DNA of 64,000 bases. It comes from Hofstenia miamia. Lineage: Eukaryota > Xenacoelomorpha > Acoela > Hofsteniidae. The stretch is taken from assembly GCA_900660155.1 (NCBI GenBank), contig CABFPE010000180.1, positions 816,263 through 880,262 of the forward strand, read 5' to 3'. The notes under the pieces were generated by a model. It worked only from the letters and a program-made list of their open reading frames with translations, ran no database searches and had not been told where the DNA came from. Below are positions 1-13,323 of this stretch, one piece after another; the stretch's first letter is position 1; every line of letters starts with the position of its first letter. The translations under genes were made by a program, and so were the position numbers.

Positions 1-3000
1 ATGGTTCTCAAGTCAGGAGATTTTGCTGGTCAATTGAATACCGGTACCCTGTGATCAGTGAGTAAATCATGCATCACTCGAGAACAAAGATGGAAGCCGT
101 CGTCCCCTCAATTGGCGACCATGACCGTTCCTCACATTTTAGAGTATAGTTTTTGACGGCTTTACTTGATTTCACCGTATTTATAGCTTTAATTCTATTT
201 TGACCGGTGCTAGCGGCATTGCGCTTTTGGTCCTTTTTTGCATTTTATAATGCATTTGTACAAATAAAAGAATGTGTGCTAAACGCATGCGCTCTTAAGT
301 GATCGGATTAAGTTTCAATATCTCATTATTCATTTAAAGACACAAACTAAAAAAAACCGAGACAAATCATCCAATGCTTTTAATGTTTGAATATTGGTAA
401 TTTAAATTAACATTATATATGTATCATTACATTGCCAGTAATTTTGCACCAGACACTTCGCATTGTTTAAAGGATAAAAATCTATTTAAAAATACCCATT
501 TTATCAATGTACACTACCCACAGTATAATCATGCATTACAATAGCTGACATATTTCTGGCCTCGTATTATCTACACACATTATTGATTGACTGACATTAT
601 TGAATGTCGCTGAATGCACTCCAGGCGCTGTAAAATGGTCAATTGACTTAAAACAGTAGTTACCCAGTTTCATAATATTGTTATTAACGCCATTTTTACA
701 GCATACCACATTATTTTTTTTAATTCACCAATACATATCTCGAAAACCCAGAATTTCTATCTAAGGATGATGAATTTTCCGGGAAATATTTAATTTTGAT
801 AAAAATTTTTACATAATATGAAAAAGTGGTAAAAGAGGTGATACAGATGGCAATATAACAAGACTTTTCTTAAGACCAGGGAAGGCATCACACGTTTAAA
901 TGCCCTGACGTATTACCTACGGTTTCGTATTCCCTAAACCTACACTATATTTCTCAATCATTGCTAGTCGGACACTGTTTAAATTCTGTTCTGACCTAAT
1001 CAGAAAATATGTCAGTGAGTGCAAATTTATTAAAAGCAAACAATTGTGGAAAGACAATTGTCTCTAAATCTTTAAAGCACGCATAATAAACATGATCACC
1101 GATTGCCAATTCAAGGAAATGCAGGAAAAATGTGTTTTCGGTTAATTATACTGATTTAATCGGAGAAATTATATGACATTTTTCAGTGCAAAATAATGAA
1201 TTCTACGGACATTAATTGCAGTATCGGGAGGGAGAGTGGTTTTCTATTATTTCGAAAATAACTAAGGATGCACTTCTTAGAATTAGAAGATATTAGAAAG
1301 TATCCCACCAAAAACAAGCTAAGGAATAGTGTTTTTTATTTATCATTAAAGGCAAAGATTGTTTAATGATGAATAATGAACCATTTTGCTCCCCGTCAGA
1401 ATTAGAGAGTGACAGTATGAGGTAAACATGGACCCGAACCCGACCCGAAATGTTGAATTTGATTTGACGCTGTGGATCTTTCTCCAATCAAATTATCATT
1501 AACATTTGACGAAGAAACAGCATTTTATTCGTATTTCTTAACGTCTTGGATCTTGCTCAAATCTGGCATTGATAAACATCAATATTTTCTTAATAATCAA
1601 TCTAATCTTCTTACCCGAACCCGTTGCGACCGGATCTGAAATCTAAAATCTGTCAGGTTTATCGGGTATCCGATGTCATTTTCTAGTCAGAACACAAATA
1701 GTAATATGTACAAGATGCTCAGGAGTTACAGTATGATAAAAGCTTTGTTCTCTTGTCTCTTAATAACATTTTTGAAACATTCCTCTTACAAAAAATTTAT
1801 ACAATTTGCAAGAATCTATTTGGCCATAAACGCTTCAGGAACGTTATTAGGTTTAGTAAAATGGTAAACACTTGCGAGACCATATATACCAATCCATCAT
1901 TACCATTGTGTGAACTGGATGTTCAAATGTGTTTGACAACATTCATTCGTTGTTTAACTGCAGGAAATGTATACAAGTAAGCGCCTGTTTCAGTAGAAAT
2001 AGCCAGTTAAACATACTTCTCATTTTATTTGATAGCAATATTGCTTACTAATTGATGCATTTCTTGAACATATTGCATTGAGGTAATTAGCAGTGATGAT
2101 AAGCTTAAATTTATTTAAGCTATCTTAAACGTTTACACTTTCAAAATTTAGCTAAGCTAAGATTCACATCTTTGTTTCCTCAGGTAATTATTTGTCTTCT
2201 GGTTACTCGATTAATCTGTTATCATGAGCTTTCGAATGTTAAAATGCAGCAAATGCTAGCAAATAGACCCTATTGCTATAAAAATTTTAAGAATGTAACA
2301 TATATTTTAGCTTTTTTTAAAGAAATTCTAATAAATTAAATATTGTCAGATATTGCTTGGATGAAAATTCAAAATTTCTGCCTATAGCCAATTATTTAAC
2401 ATTAAGAGGTTTTTAACATCACATGACTTTAGAAGCTTGCCTACAGTAATGTAGAACCTACATTGTAGATGTATCATTATGACTATCGTGAATAAAGTCT
2501 TTTTTATAATAATCTAGAAAATTGCATGATTCATCCCCAAAATCAAAGTTGTTTTTCTGGGATATAGCTTGATATTATTGTCAAAGTAGGTGACTGCTTG
2601 ATATCTACATCTGCATGTAATATTTTCTGTAGGGGGAAGCATTGGCATGCATAGCAATGAGATCATGGGTGAGCTGCTTACTTGCAGGAATGCATTGATA
2701 GGAGGTTGAGCAATGTCATGAAAAAATTCTTTGTACATTTATTTACTGAGTGCCTTTAATAGTAAAAATAATGGCCATCTAAAATAAATTGTGAAAAAGC
2801 CCTAAATAAATGCAACAACTTGCGGAAATCGACATGAGGAATTCTAAAATCAAATTCAATTTTATTAAAGACAACTAGACTTGACCATTGAACTATATTA
2901 ATGATATCAGAATATTACCTAAGCATCAGCCAAAGTGCTAAATATTTACCTAAACGCAAATTATGCACAGTATGACAGTATATAACCTAAAATTTGCCTA

Positions 3001-4148
3001 CTACTTACACATGGGCTTCTTAAAACAAAACAATTGGACTTCCTAAAAAATATGCATGTATATCATGGATCTTTACTATATATAATACATTGTTGAAATT
3101 CATGTGCATACTAGTAGGAAAATATGAATTAATTGCTTTTAGATGCCTGGTTATCAGCAAACAAATTAAGCATAATGGGATGCAATATCTTGGAATGTTA
3201 TTTGTGAATACTAGAAAGCAATACAGTTAAGAAATTTAATTAAATCTCCAAAAAGTAATTGACAACTACAAATAATATCTCAAATAGTCTATTCGAACCT
3301 CGGGATATTTTTCTTACTTCTTCGCTTGGCGGTCAATTTGTTGCTCTAGATTCCACTGTAGCCCTACTTTGCAACCATCAAATTTACCTAATGCATCTTC
3401 AGAAGCAGGTTATGGAATTAGCCAAGCAAAAGAACGAAAATATCAGACTCACACAAATTCATGCGAAAAAGAAGAGATTCCCTCTAGCAGATGAAATTTC
3501 AGGAGGATGGTGAATGAGTGCTATTAAAGCACTTTTACGCATTTCAATACTCGATCAATGCTACTTCTATTGGACTGTTAAACTCACTGGGTCATCATAT
3601 ACAAAACTTATCAATTACCTTAACAAGATCAGATTTTCAATTTTTTAATGAAAAGCGGATTCAAGATATGCAATTGGGGAACCTATGTTACTATCTTAAA
3701 TTTTTGCACTATCATTTTACAATGTAGTGTGTGCTACCATTCGCAGAAAAATTTCTCATCAGCGTAACTACTCTGAATAAAATATATTATACAATGTTAG
3801 ATTGCGCTCATATAAATAAAACAATCTCTAAAAATTATTGACTGAATCACTTTTAGTCTACAATTAAAGTAAAGTACGAGGGCACAATCATTTCTAAATT
3901 ATCTAGTTTATATAAATATATTTTAGTAACTATTTGGTTAAGCGCTAAATATTTGAAATACTAGAAATTGAGAGATATTTTTTGAAATTTAGCCATGAAA
4001 TTCTGTCATCTATTAAAGAATTAAGACTCTTAATATAAAATACCAATCGATGCTGAAAAATGGTTCCGAACCTAATTTTAACTTGATAATAAATTACTTC
4101 TTGAAATATAAAATTGCTCAATAACAAAATTGATATTTACAAACCATT
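1..4148. other. Non-coding stretch, no recognised gene
   Basis: AT-rich sequence with frequent stops in all frames. I see no conserved domain. It contains short GC-rich CCCGA/ACCCG tracts near 1431-1450 and 1612-1632, and one open stretch of 84 codons listed separately. Nothing else can be supported. Confidence 0.5.
3259..3513 (+). other. Unrecognised 84-codon open stretch
   Basis: The frame is open from just after a stop and begins with TTG, not ATG. Its base composition is visibly richer in G+C than the flanks. The translation has a mid-section suggestive of an amphipathic helix (LMHLQKQVMELAKQKNE) and ends EISGGW. I do not recognise a family. It could be an exon, a retrocopied gene fragment, or chance. 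Confidence 0.2.
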
Positions 4149-4158
4149 CTGATTGGTT
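4149..4158 (+). promoter_or_regulatory. Inverted CCAAT / NF-Y-like box upstream of first GPCR
   Basis: The sequence CTGATTGGTT lies 69 bp before the GPCR start codon. It fits the CTGATTGGYY form of an NF-Y site exactly. The same box stands 68 bp and 67 bp before the two other GPCR paralogues, so position as well as sequence is conserved. The promoter role is inferred. Confidence 0.6.
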
Positions 4159-4217
4159 GTGAAACAATGACAAAACTCAAATTTTCAAACTAACACTCTT
4201 GATGCAGCTGGGTTAAA

Positions 4218-5196
4218 ATGAATATTACATATCCTGTTTACGTGAATTTCACCAACAACCTTATCATAAGAATTATTGGGGTGCTCTATATGTGCAGCAG
4301 CATCCTTGGAATTATCTTTAATGCATTAATTATATTCACTTTACGTAAATCAAAGTCATTTCCTAGAAATGCATTTTCGTGTATTTGATGGGCTTGGCAA
4401 TAGCCGATCTTATATATTCCGGAAATCTTCCATTATTGTACGCTTTCAATACCTTCGTAGCGCCACTAACATGGAATTTTGGACGGTATTGTTGGCTAAT
4501 ATATCCAATTATTACAAGTCATTTCTATGTATCTTCAATGCATGTAGTTATAATGAACATTCATCGAGTTATTGCTGCTTATTACGAAGTTTCTTTTCAA
4601 AAGATCAATTCATATAGCTTTGGCGTACGATCAAGCTTGGTGATCTTTCTTCTTGGAAACATCATCTGTTGGACTCAAGGAATAAATCGAACTTCAGCAT
4701 TGAGACTTTACCAGGACAGTTCAGGTAATTATCTTGTTGGAGAAATATGCACGGTTTCGAATTCAAGTCGTTTCAGTAAATTACTTCACATTTCTGTGGC
4801 AGTTAATTGGATTTTTGGCTACGTGCTCCCATACGCACCATACTACCATGCTCCATTCTGATCTACTTAAAAGCCTCCAAGTTGAAATCGAAACAAATTT
4901 CAAAAAAACGTGAAGTTGCTGATCGTCAGATGACGAACATGTTGATCATCACGTCTTTGATCATGATAGCCACATTTACTCCTAGACTTATCTATCTAAT
5001 ATTTGTTTTAAAGTTCAGTGAATTCATTCGTGGATATTGGGCGCCTATATTTATTTGGATCCGTACAATTAATCATTGGTGTAACTATTTGATTTATATA
5101 ACATTATCACCTATGTTTCGAAGATCCCGTTTGCATAATTCTAAAACTGTTCACAAACACAGTAAGCAGTTCTCCAAATGTAGTAAGAAGATGTAG
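4218..5196 (+). pseudogene. Rhodopsin-like GPCR, single exon, broken by two frameshifts
   Basis: Seven-transmembrane receptor paralogous to those at 16005 and 27313/56075. The ATG at 4218 opens MNITYPVY, matching the N-termini of the intact paralogues. The reading frame is lost near 4376, where the run in GCATTTTCGTG has one T fewer than in the intact gene at 16005. The protein then continues in another frame from 4379 (VYLMGLAIADLIYSG, transmembrane helix 2) to TM5. A second one-base shift near 4838 moves the end into a third frame, 4807-5196, with ICL3, TM6 (ATFTPRL) and TM7 (NHWCNYLIY). Everything between the breaks is conserved, including the ECL1 cysteine after WNFGRY and a GEIC cysteine in ECL2. 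It is either a recent pseudogene or an intact gene with two single-base sequencing errors. The ligand is unknown. Confidence 0.85.
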
Positions 5197-8100
5197 TATG
5201 CATTGATGTATATATGTGCATGCAGAACTTGTTTAAGCTCAAGCCAATGCCTCGCTGTTAAATAATTTTTGAAAAGTAGCGTTAATAACACTGACCTGGC
5301 GTTAATTAGAAATATTTGATGAAGCAGAAAAATTTGGACAAATATATACTGTTTCTTAATGCTAGCAAATATGTAAACCATCTCTTACAATGCATTGCGA
5401 TAAAAGTTTCTCTATGTGTGTATTTTGTACAACAATTGATTCTTTTACGTTGCTTAAAAGCAGACGAAATATATTTTGTAACACAGGGAATTCCTGCTAA
5501 TCTAAATTAATTCATCATTATTATTTCAATTTTCACTAGCAAAGCAAGAAGGCTTGAAAGCTCCACCTAGTTGAACAATTATGTTTTTTAACAAAAGAAA
5601 AGCCACAAGTTCAAAGTAACCTAAGTATTTATTGATAATTGTTTCAATAATTATTCAGCAAAAAACACTAGCAGGTACATCTGTTGATAATCTCATTAAA
5701 TTTGCTGTCACTTGTAGACAAGGGGCAAAGCAAATTTATTGCGCAATATATGTATACAAAAAATCTACAAATTAACATATAACAGAAAAAATAAAATATG
5801 CACAAATAATTAACTACAAATTAATATGTAAAATATATAATAATATTATGTTTGTGTGAATGTTTGTGTAGGTCATCAATATTGGATGTATGCCACGCGG
5901 GTTGCGGTGCGGTGGACATCGTTATATTGTTAAATGTGTAATACTAAACTAATCAACATTAATTATACTACGAAACCTATATAATATAATATATTTGACA
6001 TCATTAACTCAATTAAACAAAATTAATAGAAAGTTAGCTCAGTGATTTACATTTTTTTGGCTTAATCGACAGGCGACATTTAGAAAATAGCGGGTGCATT
6101 GCGGGTGCGGGCGAATTTTTCTAACAAACATGTGGGTGCAATGCTTTTGCGGGTCCACTCACGGCGGGTGCGGTACAATGCTGTTATAAAAAAACACATC
6201 CGCGTCCATCTATGTTTACCACTCTATAAAAGCAGATTCTCTTCCGTTTTTCTTTAATGGTAGGCTTTGAACGGAACATTAGTGATGAAGAAAACCTTAG
6301 TTCAGCTCGACTTTGATTGTATAATGATATTTAAGAAAGATACTTTAGATCATATGCTCAATTAAGTAATTTGTTAAAAAAGATTAAGTCGAAAAACTCT
6401 AGATATAAAGAGAGATAGTAAATGTAGTTTTATAAGGCTAGTTATGTAATCTTCAATAGAATTAATCCATTTGGTGGGCCTTTTTGAAACTTCTCAAGTT
6501 TTGCTCATAATCGTCACTACTTAATTCCGGAATTTCGGGCTCAATCCCCGTGTTTCGGTATCCCATGATCCCTGGATTGACATCCCTATTAACTGAAAAC
6601 GACCATTGTACAGACTTTGATAATTTTGCAGATTTTTGCTGAATATTTCCATCTACGAAAATTGCATTTGCAAGATTAAGTACTTGCACATTTTTAATAA
6701 GATAGTTAAAAATTTTGCAAGTATGAGCTTACGGGAGTCTTTTAGTATATTTCATTATATTTTTGAAAGATCGAGAAATACGAAAGATTTTTCAGGTACA
6801 TTTCGAAATCAGCTATACTTTGTGTAAACGAAATATAGACACTATTTTTTAAATATGTCGACGTGATTACTGCACTTTTTTTCACAGTTGACTTTTATCA
6901 ACTGGAAACAATGCGTTAGTGTTAAATTTCATTATATTTAATGTAGCTTTCCAAAATATCAAAGAGTTACTATAAATTGCGAAGGCAAATCTATTCTCTG
7001 CTTCTTTGCCTAACAGCAATTTTTATTTGTAAATTAAACTGCATTCAAATTCGCCAATAATATCGATATTCAAATCGAGGTAAACTCATTTAGGGTTTTT
7101 GTAAGGTTTTCTATTTCTTGACAGCTGTCCAGCATATATTTCTTTAATTTAAGAAATTAATATATTTCAAACTAATTGAATAAGCTGCACCATGGCTTAC
7201 TTGAAATCTTAAGTTAGCTATGCCTGCACTTACCAGCAAATCCAGGAATCTGAACCATACATGGTTATGCTTATAAGTAAAAGACCACTTTAAAAATGGG
7301 TTGTAATAATATTAATAAAAGATTTACTTATTCAATTAAAATTGAAATAAAAAAAGAAATATTTCAATAAATACAAAGGCAACATTAAAGATGATAGTTG
7401 AATAAATTACTGCTTTTTACAACATAAGATTCCAAAAAGTTTATAGAAGTATTTAAATGTAAGGAATTTTGTAAACAAATTAATCCATTAAAAATGCGTC
7501 TCGTAATCTTAATAAGTACATAAAGTTGAAATAATTTGACGCATCAAGTTTATATTTCTTAATAAGGATTTTAGAAAATGACCAATTCCCTGGACATAAA
7601 CATTCCCTTTAATAGATTTTTTCGAAATAACTGTAAACTAGCAAACACTCGGAACAATATATGTACTATAGATTATTAAAATAGCAAAATGTATTGACTC
7701 TATTCAAGGTTAGATGCAGTTAAAAAGGGTGTATTTCTTTTTATTAAAAAAGCAATTTATTTCATGATTTCAACTTAGTATTCAACTTAGTATTCATTGA
7801 CATATGTTAAAATTATCAAGATTATGGCTTGAAGCTAAAATTGTTTGATGTAAGTTATCAATGCTATTAAATTTTTTTAAATATATTAGATAAAGATTCA
7901 ACTTGTCCAAAACCAGGAATTATTCTATCGTGCTAAAACATAAAAAAAATGCCAATGACCTCTTCCAACTCTGTGTACTTGATATATAATCATTGACTTC
8001 TTAATTCTGTATTGCACATATACTCCTAAAAGAATAGTTTAAATAAACTAAGGCTTAAACAACGTCACTTTCAAGTAGTTCTGGCCTCAGAGTTTTACTG

Positions 8101-8780
8101 GTATGAGATTAAAATTATACAATTTGAAATCACAGGATCTGTATAATTTTGAAGTTGAAGGACTTATATTTTATAATAACTTGGAGGCGCTGTAGTTACG
8201 TTTGACTAAGCAATATGGCCTTAACAGAAATAGCCGTTGAGCAAACACAAAGTATTAATTAATGGAACCTTCTTTTAATATTTATTCAAAGAGTTTCGAA
8301 TTTGAAATTCTAATATTCTACTCAATAAATCAAATAATGTATTCGTTAAAACTTCAAACAATATATGCAAATTCCTATCCTTTCTAGGAAAATTTTTGCG
8401 AGAGAATTACTCTTTTGCCACACACTTTATACAATTATATCACTCTTTGAGACCTGGATTACGTTCATCTGATAAGCTATTATTTAAATATATATTATTG
8501 AAAAAAATCAAATTCGCAGAAATTTTAATTCAATCGCATCTGTTTTCTTGGTAATTTAATTTGTTTCCATACCAACATTAATCTTTTGATTCAAAGCTTG
8601 ATGTAATGAAGCTGTTATATAAGAAATTTTGGAGATACTAGTTTTTGGAGGAATATGACGAACTTAATACTTGTAGCCACTTCTTGGCTTGCTTCTGTAA
8701 TTCATGTCATCACAACTAAAAATATGGTTACTACTGCAACTAAAAAAACTTTTATTATACTTTGTAGTGCCTTATGAGCC
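5197..8780. other. Non-coding stretch with GC-rich GCGGGTGCGG tracts
   Basis: No gene recognised. At 5896-5920 and 6090-6175 repeated GCGGGTGC/GCGGTGCGG units stand out from the AT-rich background. They resemble the degenerate GC-rich words at 1.4, 1.6, 10.3 and 13.8 kb. The rest is low-complexity AT-rich DNA with stops in all frames. Confidence 0.45.
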
Positions 8781-8792
8781 ACCATAAGTTTA

Positions 8793-8810
8793 TTATTATT
8801 ATTATTACTA
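8793..8810 (+). repeat. (ATT)n microsatellite
   Basis: About six tandem ATT units just upstream of a non-LTR retrotransposon fragment. Confidence 0.7.
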
Positions 8811-8957
8811 AATTACAATACCTAAAACAAATAAGGCATATAACAAGCAAATATTGCAGGCTTTTGTAATTAGCCACCTAGTTTATGCCTGTAATTTGCT
8901 GCACAGTTTAAGTATAGAACAGTATGAGCGGTTAAACATTGTGTAGTTGCCTAGTCT

Positions 8958-9362
8958 TTGACAACACTATACAATATCAATAAACAAATTATGGGTGAGA
9001 AACTTCAAGAGATTCAAGTGCTAGCTCCAAAGTTGTACATTAAATATGCTAGCCTTGTAACCATGTATAAGTACACGAATAAATTGACATGTGTATTAAA
9101 TTTCCTTGATAATTACCTCATGCTAAATAATCGTACAAATAAATGTGTAATTGTTAGTAAAACAAAATTCTCGCAATGGAATAGAGCATTTACAACAGCT
9201 GCAAGCAGAAATTGGAATAGTCTACCACAAGAGATCAGAGATTCTAAATCATTAAATGTATTTAAAGGGAAACTTAAACAAAACTTACTAGCACATCAAA
9301 AAATAATAGGAGGTTCAAAGAAACTAAATACCTTGCAGAAAAGTTTGAATATTTCTTTTTAA
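8958..9362 (+). mobile_element. C-terminal tail of a non-LTR retrotransposon polyprotein
   Basis: A 134-codon open frame whose second half has the typical end of CR1/L2/Jockey-like polyproteins: FLDNYL, then SKTKFSQWNRAFTT, WNSLPQEIRDS and the basic helix LNVFKGKLKQNLL. The protein ends about 20 residues later and is followed within 200 bp by AATAAATAAAG, as expected for a 5'-truncated insertion. No reverse transcriptase core lies upstream. The sequence differs from the other retrotransposon families in the window. The first 60 residues are less certain. It is a dead fragment with no independent function. Confidence 0.75.
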
Positions 9363-12300
9363 TATTATTTTTAAGCAGTTTATTATATGTTATTTTATTT
9401 GTAAATTTTTTAGCTTGTTTATTGTCTGTGTTTTCTTGTTGCGTGTGCTACCATTTTTGTAAATATGTATATATGTATATTGTATATATTATATATTCTT
9501 TTTGCAGATTTGTTGGTGCATGCAGCATGGGAATATGGAATCGATAAATAAAGTTATTGAAATGTTACCAAGGAAAAAATTTTAATTTCACGCCGTGATT
9601 TATTATGTAACATTTGATTCTAATAATGACAATGAATACATTTTAAACAGCAACAAAAATCTACAAAAAGTTATTTTATATATTTTTGTAGGGGGTTAAT
9701 ATTTAATTCTTCGTTTACTGAACTTCTAAACAAAAAAGCAAGTACAATATCTGATTTCCTTTTAAAAGTTATTGATAAAAATCCTTGACAATTAACAGTT
9801 CTATTTAAATACTGAAGCATGAGGTTAAATACATAATCAAGACTCCGATATATCAACCATGTCGTTTCTACATACTTGATCTGATGCTAATTATCATGTA
9901 TTAATACATTAAATAAATAGCTATTTTCCCGGCAACATTAATCTCAGCTTCCATATGAATTTGTTAAAATATAAAATCAAAATGTGAGTACTTCATTACA
10001 CAATATGAGGGTCAGAATGAAAATCAACATTTTCAAAATCTTCCAGCAACAAAAGTTCGCCGCGTTGATTATAGACTACTTTTTAAACGTGTTGAAGCCA
10101 GAAAGATGAAATTGTTTAGTACATGGCAGCTATATGTTTTCCAAAGAATGTACCTCCAATCAACAACGCAGGGGAATTGTAGAGCCTTTTACTAACGTCA
10201 TTGCAAACGCCTTTTTAAGTGAAATGAAGAAATTAATGAATTCATTGTTTACTTCTAGATCACAGCCTGATGCAATGTCCACAAAATAGTGACGTGCGGG
10301 TAAAGTTCTTAATACCGCATCCGCCCGACAAAAACTTCATTATTACCCGTACCCGAGAATGAATTTTTTTTGCAGCTAATAAATAATTGAAAATTTTTCA
10401 CCAAACTAATTGAACCATTCATTATATATAAATTTTTTCAACATTTAATTTATAACATTGCACAACAATTTCTTATTATTATTCATACACAGATTTTTGC
10501 GCCCTTTTCAATGTTATAATTCACTCAGTGGTCTGATAAAAAAAGTATAGCTATCATTGAATTACTATCAAATTATGATTTTTATTTTATTTATTTAAAC
10601 ATTTTAACAAATTAAATCACGTAATTGCATTAAATCAACCTCATTATTTTTTCAAAGACCTGTATATCGCATAAACGTGAGAATGATTGCCATTACGACA
10701 CAGTAAAAAAAGAAAGTTTGATTTTAAACTGACACTTGTGCTATTGCCAATTTTTTGGTGCTAATAAGGAGAGAGATTTCCCTTATATATTTATATATGA
10801 GTTTATTTTAATAGTTAAATAAATTCTATTCCATTTTTAAGAATTAATCCAAGTCGGAATTGTAATCCAAATACATTTTGCTATGTGTGTGATAAATGCA
10901 TGTCTAGTAAACCTGCAAGACCAATTTCAAATTTAATTAAGTAAATGTACAATCAATATTTTCATCCGATTAAATTGGGTCATCAACAGAAAAACTTTGC
11001 ACCTGACATCAGGTGTAGTGGCTCATTTTTTATTGGGCTACCGGGGGGAAAAGAAGAAGATATTTCGCTTTTGATTAGCCACTATCGTGGAGACTGCAAA
11101 TGGATCGTGAAAATGGTTTTTGTTTTTGTTTAAAATTACCAATAAGCCTTCAGACTAAGAGAAGAAAGGCAGCTTCAAATATTTGCAAGCGTGAGATCGG
11201 CGACATTAGCAAAAGAAGGTGGAAGTAATTAAAATTTGTGTAGCAAATCAAATTCAAATGAAGCATTTGATCAGTCATTTAAATATTCAACTAATGATCC
11301 TATTCTTCTAACTCAATCAAACTCGATCTAATTGCCAAAATCTGCAGGTAATTAAACAAGATTCGAAAAAGCTAGGTAGGCATTTGAAGAAAAAGTATTT
11401 GTTCATTCTAAATTTAAACATATAGGGAAAAGAAACTATCTAAATTTTATTGTACTGAGGATTGAATTTTTTTTCTAACACAAAGGCTTTGCTTGAATAT
11501 TTGAGGCAACCCACATTGGCAAACAATTTTTTCCTCCATTCTTCTTTGACTAATGTTTTAAAGTCAACCTTGTCAGCAAAACAAGTTTTGAAGTCATTCC
11601 ATTAGCTTTAATGGAGGTACAAAAAATAATGTTATGAATTATTAAAGACAGTGCTGTTAAAAGTACATTATGATTAAAGGGGTTTGGAAATGCATTCAAA
11701 AAGTAATTTAAACTTTTTCGGATTTGTAATGAACGCTCAAAATAAATTTGAAAATTTTCGGTTGCAAATACATTCAAACACTTGAACCATCCCACTAAAG
11801 GTTAATTCTGTTTAGCTTTAGCGCAAAAAATTTAAGTACATTCATTTGCTGTGTAATTATAAATTTTTAAATTCTAACTGAGGTCAAAGCCAAATGAAGC
11901 ATAATGGTTGATAATGCTACTCACTTCCTTTTATATATTTTAACTATCAATAGAAAGTTGATTAAGGTTAAGCAAAGAATTGATGTATAGAGCGTATCAA
12001 ATTATTAAATGAGCATCATTTTATCCAATTCATGTGCGTCGAAAAGTAGGCTTTGAAGTTTATCTATTTAAGAAATTCAATGAATTTTCGATTTTGTGCC
12101 TATATTTTATTCATAATTATAAAAAAGGAATCAACCGATTCGGAGAACGCTATTTCCTCCTCTGATCAGTCAATGCACAGTAATTTTCTGAAACTGCATC
12201 ATGCAAATCACCAATCTAACCAGTATGTCGCTAAATACCAGCTGGATTTTTGTAGTTAAAAAAATGATATGATACCATTACTATCCCGCCAGGATTGGTG

Positions 12301-12589
12301 GCAATGGAAGAACGGAATACTATTAGAAGCATTATTTTAGAACAAACTTTAATGAAAATGGCAGCCTACATATAGCTTTATAATTATTCAACAATGTAGT
12401 AAACAATTTGCCGGAAGTTTGCAAACGTAGAGTATATTGCATGGACCTATTTAGAATTTTAATAAATATAGCAATTCACAACCATCCGTAGTCATACAGC
12501 AGTGATTTATAAAGGATTCCACTAATTTTTCATCTGTGGTGATGTACGCTTTTTGGGCATTTTGAGCGTACATGCCGCCATATTATAAC

Positions 12590-12629
<40 letters not shown>

Positions 12630-12862
12630 TATATATACATATAAATATATAAACAGAATACAGTTTAAAATATGTGCAATGCACAATTCTTTGTGACGTG
12701 TTCTACCTAGAAGGGACCGCTCATTTGTCTAGATTCACACAATTTCTTCTGGTTTATAAGCATGTATTTATCAATTTAGGTTGATGTAATGAGTTCCAGA
12801 GGGCGGCCCCTTCATCCCGCGGCAATTCGTTCCAGTTTTTGCTTGAGCTGTGTGACTATCAA
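9363..12862. other. Non-coding stretch, no recognised gene
   Basis: AT-rich, with stops in all frames. It contains another GC-rich word cluster near 10297-10365 (GTGCGGG, CCGCCCGAC, ACCCGTACCCGAG) and an AT dinucleotide run near 12590. No domain recognised. Confidence 0.45.
12590..12652 (+). repeat. (TA)n microsatellite with interruptions
   Basis: About 60 bp of nearly pure TA with ATAC and AAAT interruptions, about 270 bp upstream of the piggyBac fragment. Confidence 0.85.
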
Positions 12863-13323
12863 GAAGAATCCAGAGATGAAATTGATGATAACGTCGAGTA
12901 TTAGAGTGTAGATTTGGAAGATTCCGAATAAGAGCAAGTGCATTCAAATTGTTCAGAAATTGACATTGATGTTAATGAACTTTCTGAATATAACTCTGAA
13001 CATATAACTCCTCAATCAGGAACAATTTCGGCTGGTTTGACAGTTATGACAGAAATTCTTGGAAAATATGTTTTCGAAAATGGACAAAGGATCCTACAGT
13101 TCAAAATGCAGGCAGAACAACATCTTCTAATGTGGTGCATATGTCTCCTGGTATCAAGCCGCATGTTTGCCGCCAAATTGAAGAAGACAAATGCTCCTCC
13201 GCGTTGAAGATATTGTTGTCAAACGACCTATTGGATCTCATTACAAACTACACAAACAAGGAAGCCAGGAGACAAGAAAGCAAAAACAGAGCAAATCGTG
13301 TCGTGGATGTGAACCCAAGCTGA
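12863..13323 (+). pseudogene. piggyBac-family transposase, N-terminal fragment
   Basis: Two adjoining frames resemble the start of piggyBac/PGBD transposases. From 12863 there is an acidic leader (EESRDEIDDNVEY, then SEIDIDVNELSEYNSEH) interrupted by two stops. From 13081 another frame reads WTKDPTV, GRTTSSNVVHMSPG and LLSNDLLDLITNYTNKEARR, ending at a TGA at 13321. In piggyBac proteins this is the stretch W...NI/V...PG...FF.d.ll..iv.eTN.eA, just before the DDD catalytic domain. That catalytic part was not found downstream, so this is a 5' remnant with a frameshift near 13020-13080. The family call rests on the motif order. Confidence 0.6.

Noticed and set aside
6462-6689. 75-codon minus-strand frame with PGIMGYRNTGIEPEIPEL
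   Set aside because: Composition looks somewhat protein-like but no family was recognised and there is no supporting context or second copy.
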